The notes under the pieces: model-generated
The model's database searches: none
Told to the model about the DNA's origin: nothing
Seen by the model: only the letters and a program-made list of their open reading frames with translations
From: JBGTLW01 sp964614575
Lineage (GTDB): Bacteria > Planctomycetota > Phycisphaerae > Phycisphaerales > Phycisphaeraceae
Assembly (NCBI GenBank): GCA_964614575.1
Contig: CAZTLX010000069.1
Span: 1-18,950, forward strand
Reading direction: 5' to 3'
DNA length: 18,950 nucleotides
Shown: positions 1-5,969 of the stretch, one piece after another
Layout: each line of letters begins with the position of its first letter
How positions within the stretch are numbered: the stretch's first letter is position 1
Translations under genes and position numbers: made by a program

Positions 1-844
1 GGCGATCCAGGAGATCAGCCATATCGCCACCCTCCCCGAGGTGACGATGAAGATCATCCAGCTCGTCGAAGACCCCGACTCCACCGCCCAGGACCTCAAC
101 AAAGTCATCAGCAACGACCCGGCGCTGGGCGCCCGCATCCTCAAGGTCGTCAACTCCGCGTTCTATGGCCTGCCGGGACAGATCGGCTCGATCAACCGGG
201 CGATCGTGTTGCTGGGCCTCAACGCGGTGAAGAACATCGCCATCGCCGCGTCGCTGGCCAAGCTGTTCCGCGGCGGGAAGATCTGCAACCACTTTGATGC
301 CCGCGACCTGTGGACGCATTCGATCGCCAGCGCGACCGGCACCCGCCTGCTGGCCGAGGAAGTCGGCCTGGGCCTGCCCGACGAAGCGTTCCTCGCCGGG
401 CTGATCCACGACATCGGCATCATGGTCGAGATCCAGGCCAAGCGTGCCCAGTTCGCCGAGGTGGTGGAGATCGTCCACAACGACGGGAACAAGACCTTCC
501 GCGAGGTCGAGCTGGAAAAAATCGGCGCGACGCATGAGCTGTTCGGGGCCGGGCTTTGCAAGCTCTGGAAGTTCCCGACCAGCTTCGCGTACGTCACCGG
601 ATTCCACCACCACCCCTGGGACCTGCCGCAGGCGAACCGTGCGCTCACCTCCCTGGTCCACGTCGCCGACATCCTCGCGGCCCGGCTGGACAACTCGATC
701 CCCGAACTGATCGAGCACACCGAGGTGCGACCGGAAGTGCTTGACGATCTCAAGCTCTCGCCCCAGCAATTGGAAGACGTCTTCAACAAACTGCCCCAGG
801 CGATGGAAGAGGCCAAGGGCATCTTCCAGAGCCCGGGGCTTTAA
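1..844 (+). CDS. HDOD-domain signalling protein, 5'-truncated by window edge
   Basis: The reading frame is open from base 2 (GCG ATC CAG) through the window edge, so the true start lies upstream; a GTG at 41 is in frame but is probably internal. The visible part is one HDOD domain, an HD-related fold used in signalling, often beside GGDEF, EAL or response-regulator domains. Diagnostic stretches are LPEVTMKIIQLVEDPDST, NDPALGARILKVVNSAFYG, INRAIVLLGLNAVKNIA and AGLIHDIGIMVEIQ, followed by FHHHPW. HDOD proteins usually lack hydrolase activity and act as cytoplasmic partners in motility, stress or cyclic-di-GMP signalling. The protein ends in GIFQSPGL with a TAA stop. Any N-terminal domain, such as a receiver, cannot be seen. 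The family is clear; the specific role is unknown. Confidence 0.9.
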   Translation, partial: AIQEISHIATLPEVTMKIIQLVEDPDSTAQDLNKVISNDPALGARILKVVNSAFYGLPGQIGSINRAIVLLGLNAVKNIAIAASLAKLFRGGKICNHFDARDLWTHSIASATGTRLLAEEVGLGLPDEAFLAGLIHDIGIMVEIQAKRAQFAEVVEIVHNDGNKTFREVELEKIGATHELFGAGLCKLWKFPTSFAYVTGFHHHPWDLPQANRALTSLVHVADILAARLDNSIPELIEHTEVRPEVLDDLKLSPQQLEDVFNKLPQAMEEAKGIFQSPGL

Positions 845-915
845 TGCACGGCACGCCGGAGCGCCACCGGCATTGCCTGGAAGCGACCCCGTAAGATCGG
901 CGGCCAGGCTTGGGC

Positions 916-960
916 AGCCGCAAGCGGTGCCGACCGTTCTGCCGCTCTCCGCTTCGCGCA
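916..960. repeat. REP-like short repeat, inverted pair
   Basis: AGCCGCAAGCGGT (916-928) is the reverse complement form of the GCCGCTTGCGG core seen elsewhere in the window. GCCGCTCTCCGCTTCGCGCA (941-960) is a degraded forward copy. AAGCGG (922-927) can pair with CCGCTT (949-954). Related copies lie at 4141-4158, 16802-16878 and 18842-18858, always outside genes. Confidence 0.45.
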
Positions 961-1043
961 ACCGATACCTCAAGCTGTGATCATCCGTGGACGCGGTCGC
1001 CGGAATTCAACCGCTCATCCTCACCCCCGACCCCACCTGACGC

Positions 1044-1080
1044 TCCCCGCCCGACCCTTCCGGAGCCGCGCGGGGATTTT
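1044..1080 (+). terminator. Candidate rho-independent terminator
   Basis: TCCCCGC (1044-1050) pairs with GCGGGGA (1070-1076), and TTTT follows at once (1077-1080). The loop is 19 nt and may fold further through CCGG. It lies 200 nt past the HDOD stop and before the LacI promoter, so it would insulate the two genes. Confidence 0.5.
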
Positions 1081-1100
1081 GCCTGCGCGCCGCCCCGGAT

Positions 1101-1113
1101 GTAACAAAGTTAC
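1101..1113. promoter_or_regulatory. Palindrome GTAAC-AAA-GTTAC, candidate LacI-family operator
   Basis: This is a perfect inverted repeat with 5-bp arms and a 3-bp centre, about 100 bp upstream of a second GTAAC/GTTAC pair that overlaps the promoter. Two half-site pairs at this distance upstream of a LacI-type gene suggest autoregulation, possibly with looping. The downstream flanks of the two sites are also similar (about 15 of 20 bases, CGCTGG(C/T)GAG(C/T)C). Confidence 0.45.
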
Positions 1114-1194
1114 AAACAACTACCCCTCGCTGGCGAGCCGGAACGGCCATTTTTCTGCTATTTCAACTATTTTTTCGGTCATCATTGATTTTGA

Positions 1195-1222
1195 TTGACT
1201 CGAAGAAACGATCCGGTAACAT
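1195..1222 (+). promoter_or_regulatory. Candidate sigma-70 promoter for the LacI gene
   Basis: TTGACT (1195-1200) and TAACAT (1217-1222) are separated by 16 bp in the AT-rich part of the intergenic region. The -10 element is overlapped by the operator-like palindrome at 1216-1235, which is what an autorepressed promoter would look like. The ATG at 1305 lies about 75 nt past the predicted transcription start. Confidence 0.5.
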
Positions 1223-1235
1223 TACATACTGTTAC
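1216..1235. promoter_or_regulatory. Second GTAAC...GTTAC palindrome overlapping the promoter
   Basis: GTAAC (1216-1220) and GTTAC (1231-1235) form an inverted repeat with 10 bp between the arms, giving a 20-bp site of the size bound by LacI-family dimers. The segment CATACTGTTAC (1225-1235) recurs with one change as CATACTGTAAC at 7233-7243, between rhaI and the DJ-1/PfpI gene. Confidence 0.45.
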
Positions 1236-1304
1236 AAAGCTATGCCACGCTGGTGAGTCTGATCAGTCGTATCACGCAGCCGCCACCACACGACGGGAAA
1301 TCTG

Positions 1305-2324
1305 ATGGCCACGGTCCGAGAAATCGCCAAAAACACCGGGGTGTCCACGGCCACGGTGTCGCGGGTGCTCAACAACAGCCCGTCGGTCTCGGCCGACCTG
1401 CGCCAGCGTGTCCTCAAAGCGGCGCAATCCCAAGGCTATGCGACCGGCAGCGCGAAGGCCGCGACGAATCTGGCCGTGCTCTACGCCGGGGAGATGTGGC
1501 TCAGCTCCGGGTTCGACGGCGCGTTCCTCCAAGGCGTGTCTGACGGCATGGCCGAGACCGACTACGGCCTGCAGGTGCTCGACGTCGTGCGCTCCCGCCA
1601 CGCCGGTGAAAGCTACCGCCGCTTCTTCCGTCGCATGGGCATCGCCGGAGCCATCCTCCGGGCCCACAGCCGCACCCGCAATGTCTGCGAAGAGATCGCC
1701 GAGGAAGGCCTGCCCAACGTCGTGGTCGGCGAGCGGATCGACCACCCCAAGGTCAGCTACATCTACAGCGAATCGCGCGAGACCAGCCGAGAGGCGGTCG
1801 AGCACCTGATCGGTTTAGGCCACCGCCGCATCGCGATCTCCATCAACGTCGTGCCCGATTTCGATCACCAGGACCGGCTTGAAGGCTACCGCGACGCGCT
1901 GACCGAGGCCGGCATCCCATTCGACCCCAAGCTCGTGATCTCTGCGCCCGCGCACCGCGTCGGCGGCACCACGCTCATCAAACGCATCAACACGATGACC
2001 GACCGCCCCACCGCGCTCTACGTCACCGACCCCATGGCCGCGCTGGGCGCGATGCACGAAGCGATCAACACCGGCATCCGCGTGCCGCAGCAGATATCGA
2101 TCATCGGCTTCGACGACACCGAATACCGTTATTTCATCAACCCCACCTACACCGCGATCTGCCAGGACACGGTCGGCCTCGGCCGCGAGGCGATCGGTGC
2201 GCTGCTCAGCCGCATCGACGAACCGAACGAGCAGCCGATCCGCCGGTCCCTGCGGACCTGGCTCGAAGTCCATGACTCCACCGGCCCGGCACCCCAACTG
2301 GAGGAGGCGAGCCCTATGAAATAA
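1305..2324 (+). CDS. LacI-family transcriptional regulator
   Basis: 339-residue protein of standard LacI length. Residues 1-55 are the helix-turn-helix and hinge (ATVREIAKNTGVSTATVSRVLNN, then LRQRVLKAAQSQGY). Residues about 60-325 are a periplasmic-binding-protein-like sensor domain with the usual landmarks: EGLPNVVVGERIDHP, a segment reading EAVEHLIGLGHRRIAI, LEGYRDAL, ALYVTDPMAALGAM and SIIGFDDTEY. These proteins bind DNA as dimers or tetramers and release it when a sugar binds. The ATG start fits the domain border; the ribosome-binding site is weak (CGGGAA). Two palindromes upstream suggest autoregulation. It is followed 240 nt later by a PEP-CTERM gene and a pseudopilin, its likely targets. 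The effector sugar cannot be read from the sequence. Confidence 0.95.
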   Translation: MATVREIAKNTGVSTATVSRVLNNSPSVSADLRQRVLKAAQSQGYATGSAKAATNLAVLYAGEMWLSSGFDGAFLQGVSDGMAETDYGLQVLDVVRSRHAGESYRRFFRRMGIAGAILRAHSRTRNVCEEIAEEGLPNVVVGERIDHPKVSYIYSESRETSREAVEHLIGLGHRRIAISINVVPDFDHQDRLEGYRDALTEAGIPFDPKLVISAPAHRVGGTTLIKRINTMTDRPTALYVTDPMAALGAMHEAINTGIRVPQQISIIGFDDTEYRYFINPTYTAICQDTVGLGREAIGALLSRIDEPNEQPIRRSLRTWLEVHDSTGPAPQLEEASPMK

Positions 2325-2411
2325 CCCCACCCCCCTGCCGGAAGCAAAGATCGCCCCCCAGCGGCAACTGAAGGACGATCGGGTCGAGCAAAACACAGGC
2401 GTGCCGCTCGA

Positions 2412-2439
2412 TTCAAAGTGTACTGCCATTTCGTATTTC
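2412..2439 (+). promoter_or_regulatory. Weak promoter candidate for the first PEP-CTERM gene
   Basis: TTCAAA (2412-2417) and TATTTC (2434-2439) with 16-bp spacing lie in the only AT-rich stretch between the LacI stop and the PEP-CTERM start. The match is poor and the call rests mainly on position. It would give a leader of about 115 nt containing the two hairpins at 2470-2500 and 2529-2546. Confidence 0.25.
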
Positions 2440-2469
2440 GGTTCAATTGGGTTTGCCCTTAGGTGGGGA

Positions 2470-2546
2470 GGCGTCGAACGGGAGACTAAATCCCGACGCC
2501 ACACAAAAGGCAACCCCGTCTCCAATCCGCTCGGCTCTCTCCGAGC
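2470..2546 (+). promoter_or_regulatory. Two-hairpin 5' leader of PEP-CTERM gene 1
   Basis: Hairpin one pairs GGCGTC (2470-2475) with GACGCC (2495-2500) and GGGA (2480-2483) with TCCC (2491-2494). Hairpin two is GCTCGG-CTCTCT-CCGAGC (2529-2546). Hairpin two ends seven bases before the ribosome-binding site AAAGG (2553-2557). Neither has a T run, so a stabilising or translation-modulating role is more likely than termination. Confidence 0.45.
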
Positions 2547-2564
2547 AAACAGAAAGGTTTTCTC

Positions 2565-3233
2565 ATGACTTTTGCATCTTCACTCAAGACCGTCAGCGCC
2601 ATGAGCGTGGCTTTGGGGCTGGCGATGACCACCGGTGCGGCACAAGCCACGGTTAATGGATTTGCCAACGGCGGTTTCGAGACCCCCGGCGCAAATCCCC
2701 CCGCGGCGCAATCGTGGCTGCCTGCCGCATCCGGCTACACGCTATCCACCGATGCCCGCACCGGGACTTATTCGGCCCAGCTCGAATCACCCCAGTTCAA
2801 TGCAGCAATTATGCTCCAGAACTCCATTGAGCAAGGTGGCTTGCCCGCGCTGGTTGAAGGCGACACCCCTGAACTCAGCTTCTGGGCCAAAGGCTTCGCC
2901 GGCACCACCGCCAATCTCGTGTTCCAGCTTCGTTATCTTGATGACGACGGCAACATTCTGGCTAATAGCGGCGAGCAGTTCTTTCAAAACTCGATCAACC
3001 CCAACACCTGGACCGAGATCACCTATGACCTTGGCGCTGTCCCCACGGGTGCCACGGCTGCCTTCATCGAGTTCAGCCAAGGCTTAGGCCCCATCGATCC
3101 TGATGGTGGTCTGTTCGCGGGCACCGTGCTGATCGACGATGTGTACCTTGGCGTCGTCCCTGAACCCGCCTCGCTCGCGCTGATGGGGCTTGGAGGCCTC
3201 GCACTGGTGGCTCGTCGTCGCCGCCGGGCATGA
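2565..3233 (+). CDS. PEP-CTERM protein with carbohydrate-binding-like domain
   Basis: 222 residues. Residues 1-28 are a Sec signal peptide ending GAAQA. Residues about 30-195 read as a galactose-binding-like beta-sandwich of the CBM4/9 style: it opens NGFANGGFETPGA, has a YTLSTDARTGTYSAQLES strand pair, LSFWAKGFAG, then NTWTEITYDL and ends GTVLIDDVYLG. Residues 197-222 are a PEP-CTERM sorting tail: VPEP, a hydrophobic stretch LALMGLGGLALVA, then RRRRRA. Such tails are recognised by exosortase; none is encoded here. The protein is thus exported and probably held at the envelope or sent outside, where the domain may bind glycan; binding is inferred from fold-like pattern only. Start chosen at ATG 2565, seven bases after AAAGG. 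Confidence 0.85.
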   Translation: MTFASSLKTVSAMSVALGLAMTTGAAQATVNGFANGGFETPGANPPAAQSWLPAASGYTLSTDARTGTYSAQLESPQFNAAIMLQNSIEQGGLPALVEGDTPELSFWAKGFAGTTANLVFQLRYLDDDGNILANSGEQFFQNSINPNTWTEITYDLGAVPTGATAAFIEFSQGLGPIDPDGGLFAGTVLIDDVYLGVVPEPASLALMGLGGLALVARRRRRA

Positions 3234-3259
3234 TTGATATGTCGGCCCACGCGTGCCGC

Positions 3260-3275
3260 GGGACCGGAAGGTCCC
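3260..3275 (+). terminator. GC hairpin after PEP-CTERM gene 1
   Basis: GGGACC-GGAA-GGTCCC is a perfect 6-bp stem with a GGAA (GNRA-type) loop, 26 bases after the stop codon. It is followed by GGGCGCGCTTTC, without a clean T run. It may act as a leaky terminator or as a 3' end stabiliser that lowers expression of the pseudopilin 65 bases further on. Confidence 0.4.
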
Positions 3276-3340
3276 GGGCGCGCTTTCAACCGTTCTGTTG
3301 TCTCTCCCGTGACCCACCCCCTCCGCCAAGGAGCCCGACC

Positions 3341-4099
3341 ATGACCCGCCTCAACCACGCCTTTACCCTCATCGAACTCTTAGTCGTCATCTCCATCATC
3401 GCGCTGCTGATCGGCATCCTGCTGCCCGCTCTCGGCGCAGCCCGCGAGGCCGCCCGCGCCACCCAGTGCCTCTCCACCGTCCGCCAGATCGCCATCGCCA
3501 CCAACGTGTACGCGACCGAACACCGCGATCGGCTCCCCGCGTCGTGGAGCGGCAACAGCGGGACGCCTTACCTCGGCGGCACCTGGATCGGCACTGCCGA
3601 ACGCTTCCACGCCGCCCTCGAGGACTACATCGACGTCGCCCGCGGCGACGATGACAGCTACGGCGACTTCTACTGGTGCCCCAGCACCGTCCTGCCCTGG
3701 AACGGCACCGATGAACCCAAATCCACCTACTCCGCCAACGTCAACGTCCTGACCAGCCTTGCCCGCATTGACCGGCCACTCGTGCGACTCGATGAGATCA
3801 TCCGGCCCAGCGAGATCATCTCCGTCGGCGACGCCAACCAAGCCAGCGCCACCGTCAGCGGCCCGCACTACAGCGGGATGATCGACGGCTTGACCTACAA
3901 CCTGCCCCCGCAGGTCAACAACCCCGAAGACCCGCTGCCGATCGTCGGCAACATCGACTCCACCGGCGGCGGCATCCCCATCGGCATCCGCTACCGACAC
4001 AACAACGAGCAGAACGCCAACCACGCCTACGCCGACGGCCACGGCGCGCCCGCGCCGATCGACTCGCTGCAGAACAAGAACATCGCCACCGCGTACTGA
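3341..4099 (+). CDS. Prepilin-type pseudopilin (H-X9-DG-like family)
   Basis: 252 residues. The N-terminus is a type II secretion/type IV pilus prepilin leader: short basic head MTRLNHA, then FTLIELLVVISIIALL, with the conserved Glu at mature position 5. Cleavage would fall after Ala rather than the usual Gly. The rest is a soluble beta-rich domain with CSTVRQIAIATNVYATEH early, a YWCPST segment, and near the C-terminus RYRHNN..NHAYADGHG, close to the H-X9-DG signature of planctomycete pseudopilins but with 11 residues between His and Asp-Gly. Start chosen at ATG 3341 because AAGGAG (3328-3333) sits seven bases upstream; upstream in-frame codons give Arg/Pro-rich sequence. It follows a PEP-CTERM gene as does the second pseudopilin at 16921. 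Function of this family is not established. Confidence 0.9.
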   Translation: MTRLNHAFTLIELLVVISIIALLIGILLPALGAAREAARATQCLSTVRQIAIATNVYATEHRDRLPASWSGNSGTPYLGGTWIGTAERFHAALEDYIDVARGDDDSYGDFYWCPSTVLPWNGTDEPKSTYSANVNVLTSLARIDRPLVRLDEIIRPSEIISVGDANQASATVSGPHYSGMIDGLTYNLPPQVNNPEDPLPIVGNIDSTGGGIPIGIRYRHNNEQNANHAYADGHGAPAPIDSLQNKNIATAY

Positions 4100-4140
4100 T
4101 CCGCCGCCGGGCACCAAACCGCCGCGGGCGGCCGTCACCG

Positions 4141-4158
4141 GCCGCTTGCGGTTTCGCG
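4141..4158 (+). repeat. REP-like repeat copy
   Basis: GCCGCTTGCGGTTTCGCG matches the copy at 16802 with a single base change. It lies between the convergent pseudopilin and xylB genes and overlaps the palindrome at 4150-4163. Confidence 0.45.
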
Positions 4159-4163
4159 AAACC
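4150..4163. terminator. Palindrome between convergent genes, possible bidirectional terminator
   Basis: GGTTTCGCGAAACC is a perfect 14-bp palindrome lying 51 bases past the pseudopilin stop and 43 bases past the xylB stop (4206, on the other strand). Further GC pairing flanks it (CACCGG at 4137-4142 with CCGGTG about 30 bases on). The T runs are only three long, so termination strength is uncertain. Confidence 0.4.
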
Positions 4164-4205
4164 ATCAGGCCCACCGGTGTCGCCCAAGACCGACGCGCCC
4201 GCCCA

Positions 4206-5711
4206 TCACCCCAGGGCCGCGATGCGCGGGAACTCCTCCTGCAGCGCGCCGTAAAGCCGCTGATACTGCTCGTGATAGGCCGCGTAGGCGCGTTTGGCTT
4301 TGGGGTCGGGCTTGAGGGAGGTCACGTCCTTGATGGCGGCGGCGCAGGCCTGGGGTGCGGAGGACCACACGCCGGTGCCGACGCCTGCGAGGATCGCCAC
4401 GCCATAGGCCGGGCCCTCGTCCGCGTTGATCACCGCGCACTTCTTGCCGTAGACATCCGCCTGCATCTGCCGCCAGAAATCGCCCTTCGCCCCGCCGCCG
4501 GATAAACGGACCTTATTAACCTTGATGCCCATGCCCTGCATGATCCGCAGCGCGTCGGCCATGCCGAAGGTCACGCCTTCGAGCACCGCGCGCGTGATGT
4601 GCGCTCGGGTGTGTCGCGTGCTGAGGCCGACCCACCCGCCGCGGGCGTCGGGGTCGGGGTGCGGGCACCGCTCGCCGGTGAGGTACGGCAAAAAGAAAAG
4701 CCCCTCGCTGCCGACCGGCGCTTTCGCGGCCAGCTTGTTCAGCTCCTCAAAAGACGCATCGGGGTAAAGCTGGTCACGGAACCACTGGTAGCTGCCCGCG
4801 GCGCTGAGCATGCAGCCGAACACGCACCACTTGCCCTCGACCGCGGCGCACATCGTATGCACGCGCCCCAGCGGGTCGTAGGTCGGCTCGTCGGCGTGGG
4901 CGAACATCACCCCCGAGGTGCCCAGCGACGCGGAGACGATGCCTGAGCGCACGATGCCGTTGCCCACCGCCCCCGCGGGCTGATCGCCGCTGCCGCCGAC
5001 CACGGGGGTGCCTTCCTTCAGGCCCAGGTGCTTCGCCCCCGCCGCGTGCAGCTTGCCGGTGACCTCGTGCGATTCGTAGCAATCGGCCAGCAACGGGCGA
5101 TCGATCTCCAGCAGCGACAGCAGCCGGCTGTTGTAAGCGCGCTTCTTCACATCCAGCAGCAGCGTGCCCGAGGCGTCGCCCACCTCCGTCGCGTACTCCC
5201 CGGTCAGGCACAGTCGGATGTAGTCCTTGGGTAGCAGGACGTGCTGCGTCTTCTCGTAGAGGTGCGGCTCGTGCTCGCGGACCCACAGGATCTTGGGCGC
5301 GGTGAAGCCGGTGAGCGCCGGGTTGCCGACCATGCTGATCAGCTTGCGTCGCCCGCCGGCGCGGGACTCGATCTCCGCGCACTGCGCCCCGGTGCGCTGG
5401 TCGTTCCAGAGCAACGCCGGGCGCAGCGGCGTGGTCGAGCCGGTCTTGCCCAGAAACACGCTGCCGTGCATCTGCCCCGACAGGCCGATGGCGGTGACGT
5501 CCGCCGCCTTCGCCTTGGCCTTGCGCATCACGGCTTTGGTCGCCTTGCCGGCCGCGGACCACCACTGCCGCGGGTCCTGCTCCGACCAGCCGGGCCGCGG
5601 CGACTGCACGGTGTGCGGCGCATTCGCCGTGGCGATGACCTTGCCCCGGTGATCGCAGAGCAGTGTCTTGGTGCCCGAGGTGCCGATGTCGATGCCGAGG
5701 AGGTAGCTCAT
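4206..5711 (-). CDS. xylB: Xylulokinase (FGGY carbohydrate kinase)
   Basis: 501 residues, the usual xylulokinase length. It phosphorylates D-xylulose with ATP to feed the pentose phosphate pathway in the cytoplasm. The first actin-like FGGY domain (about 1-245) starts LLGIDIGTSGTKTLL and has AIGLSGQMHGSVFL, LLWNDQRTGAQC and the GDASGTLLLDV segment. The catalytic Asp lies in VVGGSGDQPAGAVGNG. The second domain has SASLGTSGVMF, FLPYLTGERCPHPD and VRLSGGGAKGDFWRQMQADV. GQMHG and GERCPHPD are typical of XylB rather than of glycerol or rhamnulose kinases, yet the gene upstream is a rhamnose isomerase, so use on other ketoses is possible. The start has no strong ribosome-binding site. A palindromic repeat element separates it from rhaI. 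Confidence 0.93.
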   Translation of the reverse strand: MSYLLGIDIGTSGTKTLLCDHRGKVIATANAPHTVQSPRPGWSEQDPRQWWSAAGKATKAVMRKAKAKAADVTAIGLSGQMHGSVFLGKTGSTTPLRPALLWNDQRTGAQCAEIESRAGGRRKLISMVGNPALTGFTAPKILWVREHEPHLYEKTQHVLLPKDYIRLCLTGEYATEVGDASGTLLLDVKKRAYNSRLLSLLEIDRPLLADCYESHEVTGKLHAAGAKHLGLKEGTPVVGGSGDQPAGAVGNGIVRSGIVSASLGTSGVMFAHADEPTYDPLGRVHTMCAAVEGKWCVFGCMLSAAGSYQWFRDQLYPDASFEELNKLAAKAPVGSEGLFFLPYLTGERCPHPDPDARGGWVGLSTRHTRAHITRAVLEGVTFGMADALRIMQGMGIKVNKVRLSGGGAKGDFWRQMQADVYGKKCAVINADEGPAYGVAILAGVGTGVWSSAPQACAAAIKDVTSLKPDPKAKRAYAAYHEQYQRLYGALQEEFPRIAALG

Positions 5712-5756
5712 ACGGGTATTCTCATCAAACTATCTTCAGTGAGAAACAAAGACAGA

Positions 5757-5969
5757 GTTAACCACAGATTTCACAGATTGCTCAGATTCAAGGCAAAGTA
5801 GCCACAAGAAGGCACAAAAGGCACAAAAAGTAGAAACCATGCTTGCTTGCTTTTTGTGCCTTATTGCATTTTTGTGGCGATAAATCTAACCGAATCTGTG
5901 TCATCTGTGGTTCACCCGCCTTGCTGTCTTGATCCGCGTTCATCCGCGTTCATTTGCGGTTAATAATCA
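5757..5969. repeat. Nested palindromic intergenic repeat element
   Basis: Outer arms at 5760-5779 and 5893-5912 (AACCACAGAT..CACAGATT against its reverse complement) match at 18 of 20 bases. Inside them GCCACAA (5801-5807) pairs with TTGTGGC (5872-5878), and AGGCACAAAAAG (5819-5830) pairs perfectly with CTTTTTGTGCCT (5850-5861). On the right follow GATCCGCGTTC-type direct repeats (CGCGTTCATCCGCGTTCAT, 5935-5953) and GCGGTTAATAATC. This resembles the CACAGATT / GGCACAAA family of intergenic repeats found dispersed in many environmental genomes. It carries no open frame, is AT-rich compared with its neighbours, and lies inside the rhaI-xylB unit. Confidence 0.75.

Larger units (their letters stand above)
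845..1304. other. 460-nt intergenic region before the LacI gene
   Basis: No convincing gene is present. From left to right it holds a REP-like repeat pair (916-960), a terminator-like hairpin with a T run (1044-1080), a 13-bp palindrome GTAACAAAGTTAC (1101-1113), an AT-rich dip (about 1150-1200), a promoter candidate (1195-1222) and a second, wider GTAAC/GTTAC palindrome (1216-1235). Short frames across it are Arg/Pro-rich and show no start-site support. Confidence 0.6.

Noticed and set aside
5935..5953. CCGCGTTCAT direct repeats as a CRISPR-like array
   Set aside because: Only two short adjacent units without spacers; they belong to the intergenic repeat element.
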